NCBI RefSeq assembly: GCF_914767665.1
Contig: NC_059503.1
Coordinates: forward strand, 32,860,001 to 32,924,000
DNA: 64,000 bases
Source of the DNA: Harmonia axyridis
Taxonomy: Eukaryota > Arthropoda > Insecta > Coleoptera > Coccinellidae
Reading direction: 5' to 3'
Notes under the pieces: generated by a model
The model's input: only the letters and a program-made list of their open reading frames with translations
Database searches by the model: none
Told to the model about the DNA's origin: nothing
Position numbers and translations under genes: made by a program
In this document: positions 1 to 13,351 of the stretch, in pieces
How positions within the stretch are numbered: the stretch's first letter is position 1
How the letters are laid out: each line of letters starts with the position of its first letter

Positions 1-42
1 ATCACAAATTTCGATTATTACATCAGAAAAAACTCTTTTTAC

Positions 43-163
43 CTTGTGTGGGTGCTTGATATGTACACAAAATCCTAGTTCTTTCAGTACCCTCCTCTCC
101 GCTTTGATGACTAAATTCTTCAAATGTACATAGTTTTGGTCCAAAATAACTGGTTGAATGGGC
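43..163 (-). CDS. Cyclin L, coding exon 3 (internal)
   Basis: This is the third coding exon of cyclin L, the partner of CDK11/CDK12-type kinases in transcription and pre-mRNA splicing. Read on the minus strand, the acceptor TCTGTTCAG ends at 164. The exon runs 163-43 and stops at a donor AAG|GTAAAAAG. Its first base completes the split codon left by the exon at 25252, giving Lys. The translation then contains VILDQNYVHLKNLVIKAERR followed by VLKELGFCVHIKHPHK, the highly conserved end of the first cyclin fold in the cyclin L family. The exon is 121 nt and ends in phase 0. The second cyclin fold and the arginine/serine-rich tail must lie to the left of the window. The assignment rests on direct reading of the protein plus exact phase continuity. 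Confidence 0.9.
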
Positions 164-644
164 CTGAACAGAGTAAAATAAAATGATCGAAACAAGATCC
201 AACACAAAAAAGCAATTTTTGAAGTTCAGCAAGGAAAATTAAACTTCAGAAGTTTCACACTTTGATAGAATTGAAATGAAATATTCAAAACTCAAAATGT
301 AAAGTTATATGAAGAATTAAATATGTTATAATTTTGTAAAATCTCAATTTTTCATAGATGATATCACTGAGGCATCATTTTCTGCTTCTACTAATAGTAA
401 TTTACCTTAAGTTGGCTCAAAAATCTGCGATAATCCGTTTCCAGTAGTAGCTCCTCAAAGCTTTAACAAAATTTTCCCCATTTTCACCCTCTAAAAAACA
501 TAGCTCAGTACATGCGACTTTGGGCTCAAATCGAATTTTTAGAAACAGTAAAGTTGATATAGTGTGGAAGAGTGATACTTTGCAAAGATTTAATATATAA
601 TAGTTTTATGACCAATGTACAATTTTTGGAGATGAAACACCTTC

Positions 645-1019
645 ATGCATTGTTTCCTAGAATATTTTCAGACCACTGGTTTTCATATTTTGAAGATTCA
701 CCTTTTATTTGCTTCCTTAGTTCAGGCATCTTTTAGTGACTTGTTTGAAAGGAGTTTATCAATATTAAAATACCTAAACAGGTTAGAAGCACAAGCTCTT
801 TACTTAGATTCAGTTCTGTACTACCAATTGAAGATTCGTGAAGCACTGTTGGGGTGGAAATTACTCAATTTCTTAGCCATGAACAAAGCAGGTTGTGTGG
901 AATTTTACGTTCAAGTGAAAATGAGAAACTGCAATAATTTTTCCTCCATAAGTAACAAAGTATATCATCTGATGAGCAGATGCTCATCATCAAACAAATG
1001 TAACAACATGCATCCTTAA
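645..1019 (+). other. Unassigned 124-codon open reading frame
   Basis: An uninterrupted frame of 124 codons lies antisense inside cyclin L intron 2. Its middle part (about residues 25-75) is leucine-rich and of mixed charge, including LFERSLSILKYLNRLEAQAL, and looks more protein-like than the surrounding AT-rich noise. A plausible splice acceptor (TTGCTTCCTTAG) precedes residue 26. I recognise no family, signal peptide or catalytic motif. It could be an exon of an unknown gene, a transposon remnant or chance. Coding status is weakly supported. Confidence 0.2.
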
Positions 1020-4000
1020 TCATCTGATTAGTAAACCATTAAAGAAAGTCCTGCCATATAGGTTATTGTCTAATGTTCCACAAGACACCATAGTTAGATT
1101 TAGGGTGCATTTATGCAGCATCATATAACAAATAGCTAAAATGTTTCCATTTAGGTATATTAAATAACAAATGTACCAACACATGTGCAGAAGTTAGTAT
1201 CATGTCATTTGAATGGTAACTTTATATTTTGTGAAAAATAATGGGAAATTTTTGAACAAAGCCCAGAAGGATCGTATCAATTTAAAATAAGAACCATACT
1301 CAATTGATAAAAAATAAAAATACTTCAAAATAATAATGTACATAAATGAATGTTCATATACTTTTAGTCGAAAGTTCGGTTATGTTTCATCACCAGACAG
1401 GCAAATCCTCAGTTAACCCAGTACTTTTTGCGGGCAATGAGAAAATCGCGTTTAAATTAAAAATTGAGCATCTTCCATTTGCTAATTGATTTTTTGATAG
1501 CATAAACAATGTTATTGAAACATATGACCAACTCAATTGTTGCATGATAATTACTATTTGACGCTGCATAAAAGCACTATAATGAGAATTGTAGAGTACA
1601 ATCAAATAAAGTGTAAACAAATAACGGACAGATTATAAAATTAATTCTTATATAAGTTGAACAAAAATTACTTAAAATACTAGCAATTCTTTAATAAACT
1701 ATTTGAAATGAATTAGGGTTACTGGAATCTAAGCACATTTGTAATAGTTATTATTTAGAATACCTTAATTTCCTACTTGGACATTTCAATAATAGTTTTG
1801 AATACGATAAATAAATGTATTTTTTGCAAGTATAAAAATAAACTTCCATTTGAAAACTGTAGCCCTTCAAGCATTGGCTATAATATGCGAAACGACAAAT
1901 TAGAATTCTGTTAATGACAATATTTAAATAACTTTTAACTTTATTCTACTTTGTATTCATCATAAACAATAAAGCAGTAGTTAATTATAGGTTTTCGATA
2001 TAGATACATAATAAACTAAAAGTATAAAAAGGAATACATATTACGCTGGGATGCCTATCAACACCCTATGTGTTGTTCTGAGACATGCAAAATTTGATAC
2101 TTCACCATATAAAACAAGTCAAGATCAACAATCAGTATTCACACAACATGTATTAAGAGCAAGCCTCGCCATCTCATCCAAAAATCAAGTATCCCAATAT
2201 GTATGGTGAAGGAAAAAAATTGAATACATTTCAGTTTCTTTTGTGTTGATGTTTGCATTTCAACTTTTATGGAATACATAAATTTGTCCCAAATCTGAAC
2301 ACATATATTAACAAAATTATCAGCAGAAAATCGAATAATTCCATGCAATTGTAATAACTAAAATTACCGAACCACTAACTGGATAGATATCACAGTCCAA
2401 TTTTGCACGTATTACTTGGGTAGACAGAGCATCAAAGAGACGGTTAGTACTATACTTGCATTTTTGTGCATGAAATTGAAATTAGATACTAGAGTCTGTT
2501 TTGGTGCCTGTGTCAGGCATGAAAATAAAACTGGTTAAATTTTTCCCGCGTGAATCGAAGAGATCTCAAGGACTTTAGTTGGAAAGTAATGTTTACCAAC
2601 GAAATATAAATATTTCAGTACGTTAAACAAATGAATTTGTTTAACATAACATAACCAACAAATAAATTAGACGAATCTGAACATAATATAGGGTGACCAA
2701 GCGAAAATTTTACATTTTCAATGGGATTGTATTCAACTCATGAATCACAGAGTAATATATGGGCGTGATTCAGCTCCCAGGATGACTACACTGCAACAGT
2801 TTCATTGAATTTGCTGCATAACTTATGTCTGGATCACGTGTTTTCAAGATAATATGAAGATGTATACCGGTTTTGAACGAGACAACTTCTCAGCATATAT
2901 TCCATACCTTCATCAAATGATTCAAGAGGCGATTCATAAAGTAGTGGCACTTTTCAGTGAGAAGACAATGAAGTTAATGTGGCAGAGCTTCCTAGGCAGA
3001 ATCGAAAACTGCATTATATAATAGAAACGTCAACTTCCTAACTTTATTTTTGCTACGTAGGTAAATGTTAGATTAGTAAATAATTTTTTTGAGAAATCAT
3101 TGTTATTATGCTCTTTTATTCTGAAAAAGTATCTTATCACTCTGTATAACAAAAGGTATAACGGGAATATCAGTTAATATTTTTTATTTTGATAAATAAA
3201 CCTTTGAAATTATAAAAAAAAGTTTACTACTTTCCCTAGAATGTATTGAACTCCAAAATTGAAAAAAAAGTACCACTGTCGTTCATAGTTTCTAAGAAAA
3301 TGCAAAAACTATTTAAATTTAAATGAAAAAAAAAATTGAAAATATAATTTTCTGACAAAACGACCACAAATATAAGAAATGAGAAGTCAGATGACCTACA
3401 TCTATGGTAAAAAATTCAGATTAGAGGGAAAGTACACCCTATGAGGAGAGAAAAGTAACTTTCAGTCTATGTGTTAACTTCTGAAAAATTGTGTATTGTT
3501 TATAATTTGTTTAAGAATTAATTCTCCAGCACTTAGGATCAGATTTAACTAGCGTAAGAAGTTTATTTTTTCTGAAATGCCATAAAAGTCAATTAAGAAT
3601 TAGCAGCATTGAAATTAGTGAATGAAAAAATAGAAAAGGTGTTTTAGGGCCAGCATTCTGGGGAAAATTTAGCGAAAAAATAGTCAATAGCTACAAGAAG
3701 GTATAGTGTAGTTAGAGGTTTAGCGGAATGAACTAGTAATGTGTAAAACTTGGATATATATGGTGCAATAAAATGTAAAAAATAAGAACTTAATAATAAT
3801 ATTGAAAACCATGATATAACTTTGCAATAGTTGTATAATTATCAACCTTAACCTGAATATTGCTTTGAAGTTGATTCATAGCTACCGAGAAAAAATTGAG
3901 TAGTTTCTTGTCATCTAAACTGAAAAACTACTCAAAAGAAAAACCAATAATAATTTTTTTTATCATTTTGAACATAAGTAATATTTTATTTTAATTTTTC

Positions 4001-4080
4001 ATAAAATTTTTCAAGCACATTAAATTGCGATGAACAATTAAGATCTGAAAAACCTGAACACATTCAAATATTCCTTTTTT
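1020..4080. other. Anonymous AT-rich intronic DNA
   Basis: No recognisable exon, RNA gene or transposon with clear ends was seen on either strand; only A/T-rich sequence and short homopolymer runs. Confidence 0.5.
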
Positions 4081-4400
4081 TTGGATAAAGATTGATTTTT
4101 GCAGTTCATAAAATAACCTACAAAAACATTCTGCAAATATTCTTATGTTGATATAATTATCCGTAAGAAACCCTAGGAAAAATATAATCTTTCGAAAACT
4201 CAACTACCACATTTCCAAAATTCTTAAAAAAATGATTGATTTTTATAGTTCATTAATTAACCTACAAAAACATTTGGAATATATTATTATGTCTTTATAA
4301 TTATCCGTATGAAACCGTAAGAAAAAAAAATTTTTTTTGAAAACTCCTCTAGCATAGTACCAAAATTCCTCAACAAAAAAATCGATTTCATTCATAATGA
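4081..4400. repeat. Tandem duplication, period about 144 bp
   Basis: Two adjacent, diverged copies start near 4091 and 4235. Both read ATTGATTTTT, then a CAGTTCAT/TAGTTCAT block, CCTACAAAAACATT and ATAATTATCCGTA in the same order. A truncated third copy begins near 4379. It is non-coding and lies inside cyclin L intron 2. Confidence 0.7.
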
Positions 4401-6463
4401 GTAACAATACAAATTTTACACAATGTTCAACATTGACCTTTCAGGAGCTAGAACTTGAGCCAGTTAAGAGAACCGTGTCTTATGTTTAAGCTTTTATAAT
4501 TGTGGAGAAGAACAGAGACCTCAGCACCATATCAACCGCTACTAAAATTTATTATCTTCTCTTACTCTCACTCGACCTTAAAATGATTGAAGAAAAATCT
4601 TATAATGAATATCACCTTAAGATATTAAAACACGGATCATTTGTTCCATATAGTGTATTAAACACAACATTTCCCATTTATTGTGAGTAGAAACTTGCAA
4701 TAAAGAATACTGTATTCAGTATCAAATTGCTCTAGCTGTCATAGTTTCTGTGCTACAGGCCGATGTTCAAATTTTTTCATCTTCATAAATATTGGAATCC
4801 AGTGAAGTACTCATTTTTCTTCTGGTTGGGAGTTTTCTAAAAATATAATTTAGTCCATATTGATTTTCTCAAATGACGACACAATATGAATTCTGCAACT
4901 GAAACACTGAAAACATAAGATCACAAAAAGTGTCCTAATTTCTTTGCCAATAAAATCATCATTGCAGTCTCTTATACATTTTGGACAAATTTTTTTGTTA
5001 CATACCAAAAAATTGTTTATTGAAAAGAATAACACAAGAAAAAAAGACATAAAAGATCACAAATAGTGTTCAAATTACAGACCATTATGTCACAGATAGG
5101 GGGTTATCCAAAATATCCATCAATAAACCATTTTATATTTGCAATGATACAAAAATCTTATTCCAAATCAAGAGAAAGACTTGAATTTATTATTTTCCTC
5201 ACCAAAAGTGAAAAAGAAAATAGTCGTAAAATTCATGTCGTAGTTTCAATTGAGAAAACTACATGGACCGTGTGATATTTTTAGAAAGCTTACAATGACA
5301 AAGAAGTGGGTAGTACATTCTGAAGTATGGGACATAGAGAAAAATTGAATATTTGGTTTTATAAGCAATTAGTTCTGTTCTATTATCGATCTAAATCATT
5401 TAGTGGCGTTACAGATAATAGAAAAGTAGCAACAATATATATTCAATATATAATAATATAATTAGGACACTGTAAATTATTGCATCTTTCACTTATGTTT
5501 ATTTTTGTATAATACTCCTTTATATTGAATTTAATGATTTTTTAGAATTCAATTAAATTAATAATTTTTTCTACCAATATATTATGATATTCAATAATAT
5601 GTAATATGTTATGATGTTCCATTTCAAAAATTTCAAAAAATGCACTTGTTACAACTTTTGTATCTACCACTGAAGATGTAGGGACTGAAGATGTAGGGAA
5701 GTAACATACGAAAATAATCATAGAGTAATAGCAAAACGAAAAGTGCAATAATTCCAAACATTACCTAACCAAAACTGTTCTTATGAGGAATTCAATGAAT
5801 TGTCTAGTCACATAAAAAAAAAAATTTTTTCAAGAAAGCAATATATAAAATTAAAACCTCATGATAAGAAATAAAAATGAGCTTTATCCAGATATTCATG
5901 ATGTTTATTCAAAATATCATTGGTGTGGCTACTCTTCCATACGAGTAACAAGAAACTAAATATTCAAAAGGTCTGTTTGATGCTATAACACTTTAACAGT
6001 AATAAAATAACACTGAGCTACAATTGTACAGCAGATAAAATATGCACTCCTTTTGATGATTTTCATTACTACACTATTCCCTGTTCATTGTAAAATCATT
6101 AGCACTGAAAAATTTCAAATTATTTCCTGTTGTCCACCGATTTTAAAGGAAGTGTAATTAGTGTAATGCAGAATGAAATGCTGTTATGGCCAAATTTCAA
6201 AAATAGTATCATTGGAAAGGAATAATCCAAGGTTTCCAACCTTTTGTGTGAATTTTTGCATATAACATAAAGTATGATGTAGAAATAAAAACTTATGTTC
6301 ATAATTGTTTTCCACTTTGATAAGTGGAGTTATCAGAGTCGAAAAACCAAATACTTATAATGCCAATATTCTAACCCCTATATGGATGGATATTACTTCT
6401 AAATTATTATTTGAAGATTTTAATTTCTAAACATACTTAATTTGCACATGCATTAAAAAAAAT
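4401..6463. other. Anonymous AT-rich intronic DNA
   Basis: No gene or bounded repeat was recognised. Short open frames on both strands have the low-complexity composition expected by chance. Confidence 0.45.
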
Positions 6464-7242
6464 GTACCGGGTTTTTCACCATAATTTGATCCCCCTTTAA
6501 CTTTGTTACTAAAAGAGGTACAAAAAAATGATTTATACAAGTTTCACGAAATCGACTAGTGTTTTTTAAAATGATTTCACAAAACGAAATATATACAAAG
6601 TGGGCCACATATTGATAGCAACTTCACTTTTTCAAATGGAACACCCTGTATATTTTTCTATATTTGACTAGCTCTTTTTCCCCTGATTTCAAATAAATAA
6701 TATATGTTTGGCCTATCTCTCTTATTCTGAGTACCACAGAGTTTCAAATTTTAAGAACCACCTGGCATGCAAGCTGGCAGTTTTCAAGTGGTAGGCTGCG
6801 ATAACTCAAAATGATCTTTTTTGAGTTATCTCGTCGGCAATTTGACTATATGTCATATCGTTGCCAATGAGATAACCCAAAAAAGAGCATTTTGAGTTAT
6901 CGCAGCCTGCCACTTGAAAACTGATTACTGAGCATGCCAGGTGGTTCTTAAAATTTGAAACTCTGTGGTACTCAGAATAAGAGAGATAGGCCGAACAAAT
7001 GTTATATATTTGAAATCAGGGGAAAAAGAGCTAGTCAAATATAGAAAAATATACAGGGTGTTCCATTTGAAAAAATGAAGTTGCTATCAATATGTTGCCC
7101 ACTCTGTATATATTTCATTTTGTGAAATCATTTTAAAAAAACATTAGTCGATTTCGTGAAACTTTTGTGGAAAAAATTTTTTTGTACCTCTTTTAGTAAC
7201 AAAGTTAAAGGGGGGGTCAAATTATGGTGAAAAACACGGTAC
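6464..7242. mobile_element. Foldback (MITE-like) element, 779 bp
   Basis: The whole segment is an imperfect palindrome centred near 6853. The left end GTACCGGGTTTTTCACC is mirrored by GGTGAAAAACACGGTAC at the right end. Internal blocks also mirror each other: the TAGCTCTTTTTCCCCTGATT block, the CTCTGTGGTACTCAG block and the GAGTTATC core. ACACCCTGTATA-type motifs lie inside both arms near 6643 and 7054. No transposase frame is present, so it is a non-autonomous foldback element. Confidence 0.85.
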
Positions 7243-8546
7243 ACTACTACTCTGATGAGATCATTAATGAACTAAAGAGTAATTGTAAATTTAATAATTA
7301 ATCGTGGTATAATAACTCCACCAATAAACCTTAGGAATCGTTTGAGAAATAAAAATTAAATCTCCTGAAAATTTCACCCTTTTGTAATGGTAGAATACAA
7401 AATTCGAACAAGAACACTCCAAAGTTTACACTATGATTAATTATTTCCTGATAGAATAGCTCCAATCACCAAAAAACGCGGTTAACAAAATTTTAAAAAA
7501 TATATCGGAACAGTGTAGATTCGGCCCATGTCTTTTGCGTCATAGTTGGAATGCAAATTAGTAATTACTAAGCAATCTTTGAACCTTTGAAGATACATGC
7601 GTAATTATGATGGAAAGAATCTAGTCAACAATTCATTACTCTTAAGCATAAGTGCTAGGACTTTACAGTTTAAATATTGTATTCAGTTTTATACTTGTAA
7701 TAAATGTTTTTGATGTTTCATGAATGTGTAAGTTTACAAGGAATATTTTTTTTTAATTTTGTTTGCTGGATGATTCCTTCAAAATTTAAACAATTAATCT
7801 CTTGAAAACTTAGCAACACATAATCATTAAATCAAAAATATATATTTTTACGAACATACTGAATAAAATATTTCTAACCCCAATGTCTTAGCCCTTGTAA
7901 GTACTGAATTTGAATTTTTGAAATTTTTATTGAGATACCGCCGATGGTTATTCATTAAAATTTGTCTGCATTTATATATTTTTTTCATGTGTGCAGATAT
8001 TTAACATTGAAAGAGAAAATATTAGTACAAATAGTGTCAAATTTGAAGTGGTTTAGTCTAATATGTATGTATACATCCCAATGAACTATAATCTAATTGA
8101 AAGGTATAATAACTATAAAGTCTAAAAAAAGGCACGAAAATGTTTTAGACATTATTGCAGTTCTCATAATCATTGAAGATAACACTAAAAATTGTATCCA
8201 CACAATCAGAAAGATAACAAATAAAAAATTCGAAAAGCTTACCTCAACATAATTAACATTTCAGTGTCATTCAGGCCAGATAATACTTTTATTTTTTTTT
8301 CCAACAGTACTTCACAGGTTATTAATATCATGAATATCCTAAAAATAAGAAATGTACGATATTCATCACATAACCTTAATCTTATAAAACAAAAGTTCAT
8401 CCTAAAAAGAATTTCTGACAAAAAAATTAAGAGTACTAACTAGACAGTGAAAAACTAATATTATTTTAGCATAATCTTTATTCGAACTACTCTATCCTGC
8501 CACTTTGACAATCCCTGCCTTCCTGGTTTCAGAATAAATTGCTGAT
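7243..8546. other. Anonymous AT-rich intronic DNA
   Basis: No exon, RNA gene or bounded repeat was recognised in this stretch of cyclin L intron 2. Confidence 0.45.
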
Positions 8547-9204
8547 CCTTAAGGGTGGACAATACCTTTCTCACTAGGTTCTTCAGTTCAGATTAATTTT
8601 TATTCTGTGTGAAAATCACTTGATCAATTTTTTCAATTTTTTGAAGAAATCTTTGTAGGGCAGTTTAGAATGAACTAATGGAATTACCAATAGTCATTTT
8701 TTGCTTTCTTATTCGCTATACATATTTATGGATATTATGAGTTATCGAATTGAAACACACGAAAACGTATACATTCATTTTGAAAAACTCTAAATAGATT
8801 GTATTTTTTTATCAGAATATAAAATTCTTCTAATGAAAAAATACAGAGTAGACTATATATTTTGAAATTTTTACATTCTTCTTTTACAATTATAGAAATT
8901 TTCAAAATAAATGCATACATTCTAGTCTATTTCAATTTGAAAATTCAGATTATCCATAAATGGAAATACATATTACCAAATAAGAAAGAAATGACCATTA
9001 GTAATCATCATTAAAATAATTGAGATACATTTGAAAAACCTTCCAATTTTCGAAATAATATAAAATAACAACTATAAATTCTTTGTGAAAAAAATCGGCA
9101 TTATACAACAAAAATTAAAAGAATCGATAAACCGATTTCCGCACAAAATCAAAATTAATCTGCTCTGAAGAACCTAGTAAGACACGTAGTGTACACCCTT
9201 AAGG
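8547..9204. mobile_element. Foldback element ending CCTTAAGGGTG/CACCCTTAAGG
   Basis: The termini CCTTAAGGGTG (8547) and CACCCTTAAGG (ending 9204) are exact inverted copies. Behind them the arms pair imperfectly: CTAGGTTCTTCAG pairs with CTGAAGAACCTAG, and ATTTATGGATA near 8725 with TATCCATAAAT near 8950. No coding capacity is recognisable. The size (about 658 bp) and full-length pairing indicate an old MITE-like foldback. Confidence 0.75.
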
Positions 9205-9257
9205 GCATGTTTGTTCAGGTTCTTTCAAGAAGAAAAGATTCTATGGACATATCTCCT

Positions 9258-10105
9258 TAACCTAGTAACTTTTGATCTACAAGGTGTTTTTTATTGTAAC
9301 TTTAAAAACTTCATAGATATTTCAATGAAATTTGGCACACCACTTGAAATCATAAATGGTCATTTCCCAATGTAAAAGATTTTTTTTATTTTTCTTGGGT
9401 GACATTCATAATTAGTAATTTTTGAAAAAATTTTATGAGCACCATTGCCTTTTCACAAACAAAAAACACTATTTTTGAAATCTTCATTTGTCCAATTTAA
9501 ATTAATAAATTGAATAATGACATTTTTCCATTCAATGAAGTTTTCTGATGAAAAAAATTAAAAGAATTAACTTGCAATTATTTCAGTAGGTTATGAATAT
9601 AAAACAAAAATAATTCAGATTTGCACCTGTAATTATGCAGGCTTCAACTCTTCTCATCATCGAGTTTCATACTGAAAAATTCCTGGAGCATTCCTGATAG
9701 TATCACAACCTCCTACAATGCAGTTTCTCTTCTATGTGTATTAGAGTGGACTAATGTCTTAAGATGTTGCCATAGGAAAATTTCCACAATGTTCAGATCC
9801 ACAGTACTCCAGAGTACACGATTGTATTCATTCAGCAATTTTTATATTCTTGAATTGATGAATTCTGTTTGAAAAACCGGCGATAAGTATTTCTAGAGAA
9901 ACGTTATCCATAAGTAAAATATTTCATAAGTATTTCGCTAAAAATTGCAAACCAAACATCTACAGAAATTTGGTCTTGGTGGTAGCATTCCTTGTTAGCA
10001 TATGCCAAATTCTAAAAAAATATCTATGAAGTTGTTAAAGTTATGATAAAAAACCTTTTTTTCCTGAATGTTTAACACCCTGTAGTTTAAAAGTATAGGT
10101 TCTGG
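9258..10105. mobile_element. Decayed Tc1/mariner-type element with inverted repeats
   Basis: The left end (AACTTTAAAAACTTCATAGATATTTC region, 9299-9325) is mirrored at 10018-10045 (ATATCTATGAAGTTGTTAAAGTT). The left AAGGTGTTTTTTAT block near 9280 roughly mirrors the right ATAAAAAACC and AACACCCTGTAG blocks at 10050-10085. Between them the minus strand keeps a dead transposase (see next entry), which explains the foldback as the inverted repeats of a mariner-like transposon. Confidence 0.65.
9620..9830 (-). pseudogene. Mariner-like transposase, C-terminal remnant
   Basis: Minus-strand frames between about 9830 and 9620 recall the carboxy end of mariner-family transposases. An IFLWQHLKTLVHSNT stretch corresponds to the conserved FLWGxLKxxVY segment after the third catalytic aspartate. 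A SMMRRVEACI stretch corresponds to the family's RRRVEACI motif near the end. Stops and frame changes separate the pieces, so it cannot encode an active enzyme. It sits in the middle of the inverted-repeat element 9258-10105. The match is by eye to a known family pattern and moderately secure. Confidence 0.55.
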
Positions 10106-12537
10106 AAATAGGTTTATAATATATTTTCTTCTTAAAATGAATTCATACTCTTAAGGATCAGAATCTTAATCTGAAACACCCAGTATAGTACATCATAATC
10201 CATGGCTAATTTGGATGTTTATGCTGTATTCAACTAACATATTCATTCATTTTTTTAGAACGAATATTGTTCAACCTATAAATTTATTTTAATTTTTGAA
10301 AACATCTGATCAGTAAATTAATAAAGTCAAACTAAAGATCCTCCTGAACTAAGAAAGTTTGATTTCAATGTCTTCATCAAGTGGTCAGTAGCTGTCCTGG
10401 AATTGTGAAACTTTCGCAGACTTACCGATATAAACCATACAAGAATATCCAGCAAGCATTAATAATCCTTTGGGATGCAGTTTCTGAAATTATTAATAAC
10501 TTTAAAGACAATTTCAATGTTGCTATTGTTTTGTCAAAGACAAAAATCATCATTTTTTTATTCATTCAAAACTTGAAAGACTCATTATTTTTCATTGAAT
10601 ATTCTTCGATTAATCTCAGTATTTAGTTGCAAGGTGAATGAACCGAGTTTATCAAACGCTCTTAGCGTTCAATAAACTTTTTTCCTACAACTGCTATGAA
10701 AAGTAGCGTATTCTTCGTAGTTTACTCAATTTCAAAACCATGTATTGCTCATACTGTGGGAAATATTATTTCTCAAGGCACTTTGCCCACACCTCGCTTG
10801 GTAGACCAATGAAATTGGGCTTTTGAGTCGTTTCTATGGAAACGCAATAAATAATTAGCAACGAAGGCCATTGTGATTTGAATCAAGTTCATTACTTGAA
10901 TTATTGAAATTTGTGCAGTTGTAGGAAAAGTAAAGTGTGCAACATGTGTAGAAAGTCCATTTCTCGCTCGTGTGTTTGCGGCGATCGCCTTTCAGGCTCG
11001 TGCCACAAACTTCCACTCTCAAGAAAAATTGGAGTTTCCCCACTTGTTGCACAATATACTATTATAATATCTAGTTGAATTTGAATAAACGAACTTTAAA
11101 ATTTTACTTCAAAAGTAATCATAGCGTTCAATGTAGAATCATAGTCTTCTTTTGGAACGATCCTATTTTCAAATGTAACAATATTTAGCATGGTCAATAC
11201 AAAAAAAAATCATTGCAAAGTATCAAAAAGTCCACGTTTCCAATAGAATTTAAAAAATTTGAGCATACACACCTTCTATCACCTAACGTGTCCATGCAAC
11301 TGGGCTTGGTCCACTTCTCAAGTCGCAAGTACTGAGCGAAGAACAACAGCTGTGGTATTCTTACCAAATTAACTGGCTACTTAAAAGAGGGAATTTTTCT
11401 GATTGTCTGTTCGCGGTAGAGCAGTGGCGTACCACTCAGCACCATGAAGTCAGACATAGAAGGACAGAGGCCCTCTTAGCGAGCCTGTAAATTAACAATG
11501 TTATTTGAGTATCTATGTACAAGCCGCTAGGGTAAACCGCTGAAGTCGAACGATAGCATTTTGTTTGATTCTGAGCTATTTTTTCATTTTCAATTTTCTC
11601 CTTCCACTGAAAATATACCAATAAATGTAAAATTAAGTTTTTTTTCCCTCTAAATATATTTAGAGAAGAAAATATTGCATAATTCATTTTTGGAAGTAAA
11701 GCTTGCAACTGAATATATCAGTGTTACGAGGGTCGCATACTTATACACTTGATTTAATGCGTAGACCATACACTATGTTTCAGACATGTCACTTGATTCA
11801 AATGTACTGCACATAGATGTAACGAGCGTTCATTTAAATTCGTGGTCAAGAGTGCTATGGAGAAATTAGAATTGATGAAAAGAAGAAGAAAGCTTGATAA
11901 TACATATTAGATTTATTCCCATAGCAGAGTGAATCTACATTGGAGTATATTTGAAAGCAGTGTTTAATTACATTTTTGGCTGACTAAATGTTAAAATGAA
12001 TCATATCAACCTCAAAAATATGATTGCAAGTAATGTTTATTTCCCTTGGGCTGCCAAAGTCATAACAATATGCCAATTTATAATTGAAATTTGATATATC
12101 TTGGAATTTTATATGTAAATACTCTAACCCAAATAATAATTCTATTCCATACATACATGAAACATTAATAGCAGTGGGCTGCTAAAGCTCATTTTCTGCC
12201 CTTGTGTCTGAATGTCTCAAGAGGCATTTATAATACTATTTGACAAAATTGAATCTTTTATGCAAGAAATCAGAGTCCAAAATTATTATAACACCCAAGG
12301 AGACATTTATCTTCACGGTAATACAGTAATTTAACAAGAATTTATTTGTATGTGGATATTACAAAATTTATAAAAAAAACAAAATCATTAAAAGAAAAAT
12401 CTGTGACCAAAAAAAATTGATATATTTCTCTTATTATACAAATTTCACCTGAAGAGTTGGATTATCTCAAATTATACATTTAGGTGGTTGTAGTAGTTGT
12501 TGACAAATATTGCTTGCAATTTGAGCAAGCAGTGTCA
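10106..12537. other. Intronic DNA with no recognised gene
   Basis: No exon was recognised. A short hairpin lies at about 10648-10679 (AAACGCT/AGCGTT core flanked by GTTTAT/ATAAAC). Solo transposon-end-like motifs occur near 10180 (ACACCCAGTATA) and 11422 (CAGTGGCGTACC, a hAT-like terminus without a found partner). The stretch 10850-11050 has slightly higher GC and CpG than its surroundings. Confidence 0.4.
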
Positions 12538-12538
12538 G

Positions 12539-12562
12539 ATATATATATATATATATATATAT
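12539..12562. repeat. (TA)n microsatellite, left outer flank
   Basis: A pure alternating AT tract sits at the left outer edge of the 12.5-22.8 kb inverted-repeat complex. A longer (TA)n tract marks the opposite edge at 22775. Confidence 0.9.
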
Positions 12563-13304
12563 TTATCCAACAGACGTATTCAGTCCCGTTATACTTGGCA
12601 GGCTACCTCAGACCCATGTGATCCGAGTGTTTTCTTGGAGTGTATATGTGAAAAATCAGCTGTTTGAAAATATAACTCCTTAGGCATCCATAGAGGGGAA
12701 AATTTTTTTTTCATTCAAGAAAGTTATATATTCTGTTCTCTTTTTGAGACCCGTCACGTTCCGCCGACTTTTCATTCCCACATATACTCGACTGACATGT
12801 ACAGCCCACCTTGTCGATCCCAGCGGTGTTGTCAGATCACAGGGTCTTATCGCGTCTATTCGATATACCATATTGTTATAATTGTATAAGTGGCGTTGAG
12901 AACTGAACAAATCAAGATAATATTGCATTTTTCGCATGGTTCAGCTATTTCATGAAATATGTTTATTGAATAATCTCAACTGTTACTTTGAATGAATGAA
13001 AATTTGTTAGAATGTCCGTAATTTTCGAATATCGAGTAGAAATGATCTCAAACGATTGTAATTGAATTCAGAAAATATCGATATCTTACAATATATCCGC
13101 CAATCACGATTATATTATGTCTGAATCTGGAGTTAGGTGATGAAATGAGTTATCTGAAATTTTGGTTATGAGTTCTTGTGTTTGATGAGAGCACAGAGAA
13201 ACTTTTGTGAGATGAGTTGTATTTGATCGACCATTATAGCGAGAAAACATCAAGGATGGCAAAATAGATATTATGATTTTGTTAATTAATAATAAGTTTA
13301 ATAC
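12563..13304. repeat. Left outer module of the inverted-repeat complex
   Basis: The rc strand of 12570-12870 contains GTATAACGGG, AAAAGTCGGCGGA, GTCGAGTATAT and TCTGACAAC. These short motifs recur, diverged, in 22480-22775 on the plus strand (GTATAAGCGG, AAAAGTCGGTAGA, TCTGACAAC), also next to a (TA)n tract. I infer an older, more diverged outer layer of the same inverted structure. Confidence is limited because only short blocks match. Confidence 0.4.
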
Positions 13305-13351
13305 TAATACTTCTTAGTTACAACTAAATTGAATACGATAAACATTCTTAG

